Of a stretch of 61,744 nucleotides of DNA, positions 26,576 to 35,688 are shown piece after piece. Position 1 is the stretch's first letter. Every line of letters starts with the position of its first letter. Position numbers and translations under genes: made by a program. Origin of the DNA: Comamonas testosteroni (GTDB lineage Bacteria; Pseudomonadota; Gammaproteobacteria; Burkholderiales; Burkholderiaceae_C); assembly GCF_000761245.1 (NCBI RefSeq), contig NZ_AWOR01000056.1:1-61744 (forward strand). Direction: 5' to 3'. The notes under the pieces are model-generated. The model was not told the origin of the DNA and searched no databases. It was given only the letters and a program-made list of their open reading frames with translations.

Positions 26576-27757
26576 CTAGGCTATAACTGGAGAAACTGAC
26601 TTCTGCAGCCAGCTGGCATAGCTCGCCACACGAGCATCCATATTCTTAAATCCGATTACTTGAACCCCCATTGGAAAGCCATTTATTGCAATCAACGGGA
26701 CGGTGACACAGGGAGCGCCTATTGCCGATGTCGCGGCATTAGCAACTGAATCACCTGTTGGTAGCGACGAAAGGGGTTCCCCGGGAATATCACCCTTCCA
26801 GACTGGCGCTACACCAGGAGATGAGGGCGCGATTAGCGCATCAACATGATGAGCCAGATTTGCCAGCGCTCTCTGCATGGCCTCACGCTCTTTCAACCGT
26901 CTGCGGTAGTCTTCCTGGGTCAGGTGCAGCGCGTTCAAATATCGCGAAACAGCACGATCGCTCAGCTTTCCAGGGTACATCGCGTTAAGATTCTTCTGGA
27001 TCCAACGCACCTCATAGTTGCCTATGTCAGCAGATACCGGCCTGGCATTCGCCACGCTGGCTTCAAGCTCTTGTAGCAGTGGGAGATCTTTGGCTCGAAT
27101 GATTTCGACACCGAGCTCCTGGAGAGCTACAAGCAACGTCTCAAATGCGCTGCGAGAAACCTCGTCCATTGCAGCAAAGCAACCGCCATCCTACACAGCG
27201 AGCCGAGAAGGCATGCTTGCGGGTGGAGGTGTGTCCGGTCCATAGAGTGCAGGAAAGCCCGGATCTCCACCGACACGACTTGTGATCGCTTTGGCAACTA
27301 GCCACATGTCTTGGAGCGAGCCCGCAAGCACGCCAGCCGTCAATTGAGACTGCTCTTGTAGCTCACCACGGTTGATCGCACCTTGTGTTGGCTTCAGAGC
27401 AAAACTTCCACAGTAGCTCGCAGGACGAATCACGGAGCCAACTAGCTGGGTGCCGATGGCGACAGGCACCATTCGAGCTGCAATAGCAGCAGCAGAACCC
27501 GATGAAGATCCGCCTGGGGTATGGTCAGGATGGAAGGGGTTGGTCGTAGGACCTGGTTGTGTCTGCGCAAGCTCCGTTGTAACGGTTTTGCCCAGAATGA
27601 TTGCTCCAGCATCCCGCAATGCTTGTATCAAAGCACTATCCCGCCTAGGAAAGTGCCCCCTGTAAGCCTCGCACCCCATCTGGGTTGGCATGTCCTTGGT
27701 TTCAAAAACATCCTTGACCCCAATGGGCACGCTACTGAAATGTGGTGCCAACGCCAA
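26576..27757 (-). pseudogene. Amidase (GatA/AtzF family), N-truncated with an in-frame stop
   Basis: Amidase-signature catalytic elements are visible: Lys in VPIGVKDVF, cis-Ser in GGSSSGSAAA and the nucleophile Ser in GTQLVGSVIRPA. A TAG at 27191-27193 interrupts the frame after PSRLAV, and the same frame resumes with the C-terminal part (VSRSAFETLL... to IGAPCVTVPLIAINGFPMGV). The first 60-80 residues are missing: at about 27745 the sequence switches to an ankyrin-type gene on the other strand. Inactive unless the stop is read through, and still lacking its N-terminus. Confidence 0.85.
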
Positions 27758-27998
27758 CCGACGCTACAAGGTCGAACCGCATCACTTGGCTGAATGGACC
27801 CCGACGCTGTTCGCTGCACAGGTCGGCGACATAGACATCTTCAAATCTTTGATCGACCATGGGGGAAACCCAGACTTGGTGCTGATGCAGTCTTCCGCTT
27901 TCGAAAGGTATGACGCCCTGTGGGTTGGAGTGGACCATGGGCGTCATGCCATCGTCGATTTCCTTGTGAAACGCGCCAGCAGCTCAAGGAGCGAGTAA
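27740..27998 (+). pseudogene. Ankyrin-repeat protein, C-terminal fragment
   Basis: About 85 residues with ankyrin spacing (TPTLFAAQVGDIDIFKSLID, HGGNPDLV, then WVGVDHGRHAIVDFLVKR). No start or N-terminal part is present; it abuts the truncated amidase on one side and the TauE-like fragment on the other. Remnant of a protein-interaction gene. Confidence 0.6.
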
Positions 27999-28374
27999 GA
28001 AGTCCTCCGACTTTTCCAAGATTCGCTTCGACATCGGAGTGGTGGCATCCATCCTGGGCGTGGCGGGCGACGAGTTGCTGATCCCCACGCTGGTCATTCT
28101 GTTCGGGGCCGACATCAGGCTGGCCAGCAGCCTGCCCCTGGCGGTGTCGTTGCCCACCATGATCGTGGATTTCACCCGCTACAGCCGCGACGGCAGCTTT
28201 GCCGTGCTCAAGGCACAGAAGAACTGTGTGGTGGTCATGGCACTGGGCTCGCTGTGCGGCGCCTGGATTGGCGGGCTGCTGTTGGGTGTTGTGCATGATG
28301 CAGTGTTGCTGCCGATGTTTGTCCTGATACTGCTGATCTCGTCGGTCAAGGTCTGGCGGCACAAGGGCGCATAA
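27990..28374 (+). pseudogene. TauE/SafE-family sulphite/anion exporter, C-terminal fragment
   Basis: About 125 residues matching the second half of TauE/SafE membrane proteins: IRFDIGVVASILGVAGDELLIPTLV, the helix LPLAVSLPTMIVDFTRYSR, and a last helix VLLPMFVLILLISSVKVWRH (each in part). The first four helices are gone. The conserved GGELL turn reads GDELL here. It is fused in place to the end of the ankyrin fragment, so three partial genes sit side by side. Confidence 0.75.
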
Positions 28375-28487
28375 CTGCGATCTGGCCATGACTCTTTTCG
28401 CCAAATGCAAAGGGCGGCCTTCTGCAATTACCGCAAATTGCATTCACGCTTGCACTGCCTCAATCTTTTGATTATGAACTCAGGCCT

Positions 28488-29417
28488 CTAAATGCCAATT
28501 TTATTAACTACATGAGCAGCGGCTTTGTAAATAGCATCGTGGCGCTCATCATCAGAGTAATTCTCTACAAGCCGTTTGATGCCATCAACATCTTTTGAGT
28601 CTTCTGAAATTCTGACTGCAGCATCAAGAAATATATCTTTCACTAACTCACACTCACTGAAAATCTTATTCTTTTGGCTATCACTCATAGAGAAAGTGGA
28701 CGCTAGAGCATCTTCTCTCAACAAGTCGAAGTAAATAAAGTTTGCCATAGACTCCGAAAAATAAACAACCTTTTTCTCTTTATCTTTAGTGAATTCTCTT
28801 TTAATTTTCCCATTTAACTTACAAACTGCGTACCACAAAGCACTGTGTGAGTTTTCGGAGTTTTTCCCGTATGCTTGCAAGCATTCATAGGCATGTTCTA
28901 TTTCTTCAGAAAAAACATCAAACTTACCCAAAGGCTTTGAATGAAACTTAATTCTGTTAACACACTGGAATAAGAACTTAAACCAGTTTTCATCAAGAAT
29001 ATATCTTTTATCCTTAAGGCAATTTACGTTATTCTGAAGATGAAATGCATTATACGCAAGCTCGAATATATCTTCCAACAAGAATTTTTCACTAAGAGAG
29101 AATCCACTGCTTCGCCGTTTCTCTGCACCCTCTTTCCATTGGAGTATTTCATCTTCAGTGAATGTGCCCTTTGGGGCCTTGTCAATGTGTGTGTGGCAAG
29201 TTGGGCAGAGCAGTATTAAATTATGATAAGAATCATCTGAGACACCTTTGATTCCTCTAGGCCCATTCTCTTTTTTAGCAATAATGTGGGCCATTTCTCC
29301 AATATTATAGTTTTTCGTCTTAATTACTATGGTTAGGTCGTCGAGGCAATCAGGATTGGAACAAAACCCAGCCGCCCGGCCCCATAGAACTTTGAAATCG
29401 ACGTCGGAAATGGCCAT
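28488..29417 (-). CDS. HNH endonuclease-domain protein with helical C-terminus
   Basis: A 309-residue protein starting MAISDVDFKVLWGRAAG. The N-terminal 100 residues form an HNH domain: zinc-type CSNPDC, then EMAHIIAKKENGPRG with the first His, then YHNLILLCPTCHTHID with Asn/His and a second Cys pair. Residues 110-309 are AT-rich-coded, helical and unrecognised. HNH proteins of this form occur as restriction or anti-phage nucleases. The frame is open to 29609, but family-like sequence begins at ATG 29417. Convergent with the TauE fragment. Confidence 0.8.
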   Translation of the reverse strand: MAISDVDFKVLWGRAAGFCSNPDCLDDLTIVIKTKNYNIGEMAHIIAKKENGPRGIKGVSDDSYHNLILLCPTCHTHIDKAPKGTFTEDEILQWKEGAEKRRSSGFSLSEKFLLEDIFELAYNAFHLQNNVNCLKDKRYILDENWFKFLFQCVNRIKFHSKPLGKFDVFSEEIEHAYECLQAYGKNSENSHSALWYAVCKLNGKIKREFTKDKEKKVVYFSESMANFIYFDLLREDALASTFSMSDSQKNKIFSECELVKDIFLDAAVRISEDSKDVDGIKRLVENYSDDERHDAIYKAAAHVVNKIGI

Positions 29418-29547
29418 AATCACTTTTGAGAAATAAATGGAAATTTTAATCGCTGATTTTGACCCAACTGGGCGCGCAGCCGTCTCATAAATTCCACTGA
29501 ATTGTCTCCAATCAGCTTGACGCAGTCTCGTGCGCAAGCACCTCCAA

Positions 29548-29638
29548 GAACTGCATCTGGCTGAGCTCAGTCGGTCGCCACCAGCGGACTGGTAAGTCGC
29601 AACCGGCACAGGCGGTCAATCCAACCGGAATACGCATT
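29548..29638. repeat. Dispersed intergenic repeat B, partial copy
   Basis: Matches 19507-19594 over CTCAGTCGGTC, CAACCGGC, CAGGCGGTCA and CCGGAATACGCATTA in order. It fills most of the 290-base gap between the HNH gene and the membrane-protein gene. Confidence 0.65.
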
Positions 29639-29707
29639 ACGGGTCGTCGTGCCATGAAGGCAGCGCGCATAACTGCCTTGAGAGGGCCCTCTGACCAAGT
29701 GATGTAG

Positions 29708-31378
29708 TCACTCTTGATGGACGACAAAGCGCGCTCCTCTCGCAAGGGCATCCTTCGCGGCCGCGAGAGTGCTTGCAAATACTTGCGTTTCGTCTCTGAG
29801 GGAATAGTCCTGCCTCGCGTAGATGCGATCAAGCGTATCGATGTGATTCGTGTTCAGCCCTAAACCATATGGGTTCATGAGGTGGGCCGCAACTGAACGA
29901 GCAAGCGGTGCCAAATGGGCTTTGCGTGTGAGGCGCCGCAGCATGAACAAGATGCACTGTAGCAACTCAACTTGTAAGCGCTCTGATAACTTGTCTGAGG
30001 ACAGCACACTCCGCATCACACCGCCCAGTGCCTCAGTTGCCTGAAAAGAGATGTACGCGTGGTGTCCAGCCTTAAGGTCTGGTGAATGGGCCAACCCTTC
30101 ATCAGCGACTCGGAGGGCATCCTCTATCCAGTCACAAGTGACGGCCACAACGCAGTACAGCAAATAGCTAAACGGGGTTGCGAATTCATGATTCGCGTCG
30201 TCGGCCTCCACCGGTCGCATCTTTGAAAGAATCCTGTCGACTACATGTGTGACGTAGTGAAGCCAAAGATGGTCTGGGACTCGTTGATAGAGGCCTTCCA
30301 ACACCATAATCCTGAAGAAGTAAATTCCGCTGTAGATCGGGCAACTAGACCTCCCATTTTCTTGGTACCTCAGCAGCGGTTTGTTGAGGTTATGTGCAAG
30401 TCCGTCATCAGACTCAAGGCGCATCAAAATTGCCTCTCCTACAGAGGAGTACACGCCTAGGTCGGCAGCGATCCCCACGTCCTTGCAATAGAAGTTTAGA
30501 AGTCGACTCTCGGGGGGAAGATACAAACGACTGCCTTCACGTAAGTTCCGGCTGTTGCGGATCTCCGTGAAAAATACGCTCGAAGTGTGGGCTAGAAGTG
30601 CCTGGAAGTACACGTCCTGAAAGTCCTCAACGATCGCGGTAAGACGCTTCATTGCAGGAAGGCAGAGGTACGGATGGGCTAGCGCAAGGTAGGTCACTAG
30701 ATCGTGTGAAGAAAGAAGCTTCTTTAGGATCGCGCGCTTGCTGGCGTCGGCACCTTGCTCGTTGCTGATCGCCTGTGCCAAGCGCATCCGCCATCTGTGC
30801 GCTGTGCTTTCTATCGGCTCTGAGCCTTTGCCTGGCCCGTTGGCGCGTTGTAGCGCAAGGACTTCAAGCTGACTCTCAGAACTCGGTGCAACCCACCTGG
30901 CCAGTTTTGAGCGGTAATGCGCAACCTGGCTGGTCGCGACCAGCTCATCAAGATGTTGGGTGAGCAATTCACCAAGTTCGGCGAACTTTCGAGAATGGAG
31001 CAAAGACGTTGTTAGCTGCTCAAACAGTGGCAGCTTCCTATCGCTAAGCCGAAAGGTGCGTGATCGCACAAAGACAAATGCTGTTAGCGTCAAGAACAGC
31101 AAGTAGATCGCACCGTTCTTGTCCAACCCCCAGCGCCAGGGCCCGAGATCGGGGTAAGCGCCCAGTGCGCGCAAGACGTCTTCGAATACCAAGACATGAA
31201 TTGTTCCAACGATCACAGTGAAGATCAGCCAGTCAAAGCGTGTCATACACAAGCGAAAGCTGAGCTTTGCGTTGGGAGAGATGACCGCCCATGCTGCAGC
31301 CACAAGTCCCAAGATAGTCAGCAGGTTGGTCGTGTCGATGGTCGGTGGAGCAGAGATAGGCATGGCTTCGACGGTCAA
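29708..31378 (-). CDS. Large protein with three N-terminal membrane helices, unknown function
   Basis: A 556-residue protein. Three hydrophobic helices occur near residues 17-35 (LLTILGLVAAAWAVI), 50-66 (WLIFTVIVGTIHVLVF) and 90-106 (IYLLFLTLTAFVFV), followed by about 440 residues of soluble, leucine-rich, probably helical sequence with no motif I recognise. A membrane-anchored sensor or effector is possible. It is upstream of the HNH gene on the same strand, separated by a repeat. Start is ATG 31378 or 31363. Confidence 0.75.
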   Translation of the reverse strand: MTVEAMPISAPPTIDTTNLLTILGLVAAAWAVISPNAKLSFRLCMTRFDWLIFTVIVGTIHVLVFEDVLRALGAYPDLGPWRWGLDKNGAIYLLFLTLTAFVFVRSRTFRLSDRKLPLFEQLTTSLLHSRKFAELGELLTQHLDELVATSQVAHYRSKLARWVAPSSESQLEVLALQRANGPGKGSEPIESTAHRWRMRLAQAISNEQGADASKRAILKKLLSSHDLVTYLALAHPYLCLPAMKRLTAIVEDFQDVYFQALLAHTSSVFFTEIRNSRNLREGSRLYLPPESRLLNFYCKDVGIAADLGVYSSVGEAILMRLESDDGLAHNLNKPLLRYQENGRSSCPIYSGIYFFRIMVLEGLYQRVPDHLWLHYVTHVVDRILSKMRPVEADDANHEFATPFSYLLYCVVAVTCDWIEDALRVADEGLAHSPDLKAGHHAYISFQATEALGGVMRSVLSSDKLSERLQVELLQCILFMLRRLTRKAHLAPLARSVAAHLMNPYGLGLNTNHIDTLDRIYARQDYSLRDETQVFASTLAAAKDALARGARFVVHQE

Positions 31379-32103
31379 GAGGTCGGTAGAAGGCCGCCTC
31401 TCCTATCAGAACTTGCGGTTACCCATACCTAAAACGCCGAGTATCTCAGAGCAGCAGCTCTGCATCGCAGCGTGCAATGCTGCATGGTCGCCGAAGCGCT
31501 TGGCCCGGCCGGAATGGCACAACGGTACGCAACCGCTGAGCCGCCCACATTCACAGGCAAGCCGGAATGCCAAGGTGCGGGACAACGCGAAACTTCAGGT
31601 AGCACCGTTTTCTAACCACCCTTATTGGGCGCACAGTCGTTCAACACGACCTGGCGAAGCCAAGACAATGCGAGATCGTTGTCCGTGCGCGTATGCCAAG
31701 CCTGTTGGAAAGCCATTTAAGAACCGCAGGTCAATTCAGATCTATGCGAACTTAAAGCTTTTAATGATGTTTTGTGCTGCGTGTGGTTAGTGGTGCGACA
31801 ACCAGCCTATTGAAGCTTAATCAACCTTGGAGTCCCAAAGCTACGAAACATCTATTCATGCAACAATTCCTGCATAAAATGCAAAAAATTGAATACGAAT
31901 AGAGATTAATATAAAGGTAAGTCATCTGTTATTTTTTGCTCACCAAGCCAAATATTCTCTGCTCTATCGACGCATCTCAATATAAAATCATCACTCCAAA
32001 AATAAAATAATTATCAATTTTTTATATTTCAAAATATTAGATGAAAAATAAGGTATTTACATTTTATTAAAAACTATTAAAATGATATTTTTAAGGAGAG
32101 AAA
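31379..32103. other. Gene-free gap, AT-rich from about 31,800
   Basis: A 190-codon frame (31218-31790) overlaps the membrane-protein gene antisense and reads like non-coding translation, so it is not called. From about 31,800 the composition becomes strongly AT-rich, continuing through the next gene. No hairpin or repeat stands out. Confidence 0.4.
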
Positions 32104-32931
32104 ATGATAATTTTAAGCGCCACTGAGAAATTAAAGAAAATAGAAAACATTCTTCAAGAAGAATATGATGGTGGTCGTCATTTATTCTTAGCTTATGGCT
32201 ATACTGGTTATGTAGATGGTCTAGGGAGAAATATTGCAGAGTGGCTTAATAAAAATAAAAAACGCACATTAACTATGGTTATTGGGTTACACCAAGATAG
32301 AAAGAAAAATTTACTATTAAGTGCCATGAACGGCGAATACACAATTGATAAATTAGAGAGTGGAAAACTGAAAATTGAGAATTCCGGCGTCTTCGATTAC
32401 ATAGAGAAACTCACATCCGACATTGTAAAAAACCTAAAAGAACATGAGTTAATAATTGAAGACTTAGAGAGAAAATCTATTTTCGACATCAAATTTAGAA
32501 AGATAGGTGACGCGATGCAAGAAATATCCAATAGAATTAATTTTTACACCTATCCAGGATATCATGGAAAATTATTCTCAATAATATCAGATGAGTTAGA
32601 AGACCTGGAAGATTTAGAGGGTGAATGCGTTTCTGAGATTCGACATTTAATCATTGGAAGTGCAAATTTATCTGATAATTCATTTTTTCACAAGACAGAA
32701 GTAAACATATACTCGGATAATTTTACAATTGATAATATTGTCACAATAAGAGATATTTATAGAAAGCTATGCTTAAGAAAGGGCGGTAATCCCGAAGAAA
32801 TATTGTTAGCTGCCGAATTCTCAAGGGAGGCTGAAAGTAGAAAAAATGAAGCCATAACTTGGCATATAGAAAATCTAAAAAAATCATATACTAAACAATA
32901 TAATGATGCACATGGGTTACCCATTGATTAG
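32104..32931 (+). CDS. PLD-superfamily nuclease-like protein (NgoFVII/BfiI-type motif)
   Basis: A 275-residue protein from an AT-rich gene with AAGGAG before the ATG. Near residues 152-200 it has GYHGKLFSII, then HLIIGSANLSDNSFFHKTE: H-x-K followed by G-S-x-N and a later Glu, the phospholipase-D/HKD active site. One motif per chain implies a dimer, as in BfiI, NgoFVII and Nuc. PLD-type nucleases are known in restriction. It stands alone in an AT-rich block with no methylase nearby. Substrate specificity is unknown. Confidence 0.7.
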   Translation: MIILSATEKLKKIENILQEEYDGGRHLFLAYGYTGYVDGLGRNIAEWLNKNKKRTLTMVIGLHQDRKKNLLLSAMNGEYTIDKLESGKLKIENSGVFDYIEKLTSDIVKNLKEHELIIEDLERKSIFDIKFRKIGDAMQEISNRINFYTYPGYHGKLFSIISDELEDLEDLEGECVSEIRHLIIGSANLSDNSFFHKTEVNIYSDNFTIDNIVTIRDIYRKLCLRKGGNPEEILLAAEFSREAESRKNEAITWHIENLKKSYTKQYNDAHGLPID

Positions 32932-33148
32932 AAATTATTCTAGTGGAAGGCATTTTGCGAATCGCTGCACAACAGAGGCTTGTTGACGAAGCGCCAATGA
33001 CAGCAAAGGGTCGACAGCACTATTTCAACGCATGTGAAAGCTGTCACTTGGCCTGTAACAGCTTTAAGGGCCTACTAGGAAGACGAAGGTCAATGACTGC
33101 CGGGGGTAGCAGCAGCCCTTGACCTTGCTGAGTTGATCGACTGCAACC

Positions 33149-33180
33149 AGCTAACAAGCTAACAAGCTAACAAGCTAACC
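33149..33180 (+). repeat. Four tandem copies of an 8-bp unit
   Basis: AGCTAACA occurs three times without interruption, followed by AGCTAACC. Such short tandem repeats expand and contract by slippage. No gene overlaps it. Confidence 0.85.
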
Positions 33181-33850
33181 AGTGTCATTTTTCAGCATAC
33201 AGAGCTAGATTATGCTGAGCCCTCCTTTTGAAGGACAGGGACTTAGCAATTAAAAATTACCTTCAAACGGAGTCCCATTTTTTGAATGCATCAATATTTT
33301 TTAATTTTTGATTTTTATAAGCCGGTAGTTATCTCAACTTATACTTCACAAAATCCCAGCCCATGGTTCCGACTGCAGGCACGCCATCTTCGGCAGTTGC
33401 AACTAGCGAGGTGGGACACACTGCCGAAGATCTTTAAATGAGCACAAAGGGCCAACGGCGCGGCATGCAATGGGCAGAGCTAAATCGGTTCCCGACAGTA
33501 ACCCAACCGCAGCACTCCAGTGCAGCAAGGCCACCGCGATCCGCCTTTTGAGTCCCTTGGCAAAAAGTGCCCGTTCAGCCTCATCGTTGGCGTCAGGCCG
33601 TGGCGCCAACCTGAAATGCAGGCACTCCAGCCATTCCTCCAACGACAGACCACCTTTTCAGGAAAGGTTGCAACTGCACGTGTCCGCAACGCTTCCTAGC
33701 AAGCAGCGTCCCATACCGGTCATCCGGGAATCGACACGGGCGATAGCCCAATGAAGTGTTACAGCTATGCAGCGGACAAGAGTTTCGACCCAGAGTTGAC
33801 ATTCCATCACGGGCAACAAACCAAAGAAAACATTGCTCATTCACGAAATA

Positions 33851-33866
33851 CTGTATTAATATACAG
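33851..33866. promoter_or_regulatory. Canonical LexA (SOS) box
   Basis: CTGTATTAATATACAG is a perfect palindrome fitting CTGT-N8-ACAG with an AT-only centre, preceded by TA as in strong sites. It ends 27 bases before the GFA-family start, where a bound LexA would cover the promoter. Possible divergent relic on the other side. Confidence 0.75.
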
Positions 33867-33893
33867 CATAAAATTCAGAATGAAAGATGAGTC

Positions 33894-34289
33894 ATGTTCG
33901 CTGGTAGTTGCTGCTGCGGAGAGGTGAAGTTTGAAGTCACCAGCCTGCCGACCATGATCGGTACATGCCATTGCAGCCGCTGCAGAAAGATAGGGGCCAG
34001 CACCTTCGTATTCGTCAAGCGTAATGTCTTCACGTTACTTTCTGGCGCTGACTCCATCACCACATTCAAACCGGAAGCCCCTTACAAATACAACCGCTGC
34101 TTCTGTTCTCGCTGCGGGTCTGCACTTGGCGAGGTGACCTCAACCAGCGAATCGTTCCCCGTTGCAGCGAATTGCTTTGACGACGAATTGCCGCTCAGCA
34201 ACCTTTTTCACGAATTCGTGCAAGAAAAGCCGAACTGGTACGAAATATGTGATGACGCGAAGCAGTTCCCTGGGCACCCTCATCAGTAA
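33894..34289 (+). CDS. GFA/CENP-V-family zinc protein
   Basis: A 131-residue protein with the GFA zinc-binding cysteines: SCCCGEVKFE, CHCSRCRK and CFCSRCGS. The founding member, Gfa, was described as glutathione-dependent formaldehyde-activating; most relatives are uncharacterised. Length is normal for the family. A LexA box precedes it and a YcaQ-like glycosylase gene follows by about 26 bases, so the pair may be one SOS-controlled unit. Some overlapping minus-strand frames here are shadows. Confidence 0.85.
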   Translation: MFAGSCCCGEVKFEVTSLPTMIGTCHCSRCRKIGASTFVFVKRNVFTLLSGADSITTFKPEAPYKYNRCFCSRCGSALGEVTSTSESFPVAANCFDDELPLSNLFHEFVQEKPNWYEICDDAKQFPGHPHQ

Positions 34290-34315
34290 AAAACGTGGCA
34301 GCTCCAATACAGCAC

Positions 34316-35438
34316 ATGCGCTGGCGACAGCTTGCACTAGCGTCTCAAGGGCTGGGCGCGCAAGAAATTCAGTAAGGGTCTTGCTGGTACCTTGGCTGCG
34401 ATTGAGCATCTGGGCTACGTGCAGATAGACACGCTGTCCGTTGTGGAGCGTGCACATCACCATGTTCTCTGGAATCGGGTGCCGGACTATGCTCTGCAGT
34501 ACCTCAATCAGTTGTCTAGTGCTGGAAAAATATTCGAATACTGGTTTCACGCAGCGGCTTACTTGCCTATGCGCGACTACCGGTTTGCGTTGCCACGCAT
34601 GCTCTCCTTTCGTCGTGGTGAGAGCCCCTACTTCAGGAGCGTCGATAAAGCTCTTATGGCGGAAATCCTTGCCCGTGTGCGAGGAGAAGGAATACTGAAA
34701 ACACGCGATCTGAAGGAAAGCACCAAAGGCAAAGGTGTGTGGTGGGACCATGGCCCGGGTCGGAGAGCACTCGACAAGTTGTTCATGCAGGGCGACTTGA
34801 TGATTCGCGAGCGCAACGGCATGGAGAAGCTTTATGTGCTGCCGGAGCAGTTGCTCTCTCCAGACGTTAATCAGCAAGAACCTACTGTCGATGAAATGGC
34901 GGCCTATCTGCTGGACAACACCATGCGTGCGCATGGTGTCTTTACCTTCGGCCAGCTTCTTCATTTGCGTACCGGAAGGCCTTTGCGCAATGCGATGCGA
35001 GAGCTGTTGCGAGCGCGTCTTGAGCAAGGTGCTGTGCATAGATTGAATGACCCCGCTCATCCAGATACCTACGCTGTTGTTGCCAAGCCCCGAGCAGAAC
35101 GCCTTTCAAATAAAGGCGCTGAAGTACGCCTGTTGTCGCCCTTTGACAACGCGGTGATTCACCGGGAGCGTTTGGCGCAGATGTTTCACTTTGAGTACCG
35201 ACTTGAAAGCTATATGCCTGAGGCCCAGCGCAAGTACGGCTATTTCTGTTTGCCCATTCTGTGGCAAGGCGAATTTGTGGGGCGCATTGACTGCAAGGCA
35301 GACCGCATTGCTGCGTGCTTTCATGTGCACAACCAGTTTTTAGAACAGGGCTGGGTGCCTGACACGGCTTTTCACCAGGGGATGCAGAATGCCGTTGGCG
35401 AACTAGCACGATTTTGCGGCTGCACTGAAGTGCGATAG
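34316..35438 (+). pseudogene. ycaQ: YcaQ-like DNA glycosylase (HTH_42), N-terminal frameshift
   Basis: From TTG 34392 the frame encodes most of a YcaQ-family protein: AAIEHLGYVQIDTLSVVERA, EYWFHAAAYLPMRDY, the tandem winged helices and RLLSPFDNAVIHRERL (QID and SPFDN-type motifs). The expected N-terminus (MRWRQLALASQGLGAQEIQ) is read from ATG 34316 in another frame and hits TAA at 34373. A one-base change near 34,370 would restore one protein of about 375 residues. YcaQ-type enzymes unhook interstrand DNA crosslinks. Either a true frameshift or a sequence error. Confidence 0.8.
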
Positions 35439-35688
35439 ACAATTTTGTATTTCAAGCCTTGCTGCTGAAAAGCTATCCCACTGCGAGCATCCTGCCTGGC
35501 CGCGCCAGTGACTACATTACTGAAGCAGTCCACCCCGGATGGGTGCCTGTGGTCACCCTTGTCGATGGGCTTGTGTACTTCGACCGGGGCCCGGCTGCCT
35601 TTGTGCGCTCCCCTGCTCCCTTTTGATCGCCGGGCATATCGGCACAGCCTCAAGGTCCTAAAGTCGCGGCGTGCAAAGCGGACTATGC

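Larger units (their letters stand above)
32932..33893. other. Gap with coding relics, no intact gene
   Basis: Several overlapping short frames on both strands (33403-33844) have no ribosome sites; the minus-strand ones could be pieces of a decayed gene that once started near 33,840, close to the LexA box, but I cannot identify it. The left part is AT-rich. It contains an 8-bp tandem repeat and the LexA box, listed separately. Confidence 0.4.

Noticed and set aside
31218..31790. 190-codon plus-strand frame
   Set aside because: Begins inside the membrane-protein gene antisense and reads as low-complexity non-protein sequence rich in Ser, Arg and Pro; no ribosome site.
33149..33180. CRISPR-like direct repeats
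   Set aside because: Units are 8 bases with no spacers; a simple tandem repeat. No CRISPR array or cas gene was seen anywhere in the window.
34140..35060. 306-codon minus-strand frame over the GFA/YcaQ genes
   Set aside because: Shadow of the YcaQ-like coding sequence; the translation resembles no protein family.
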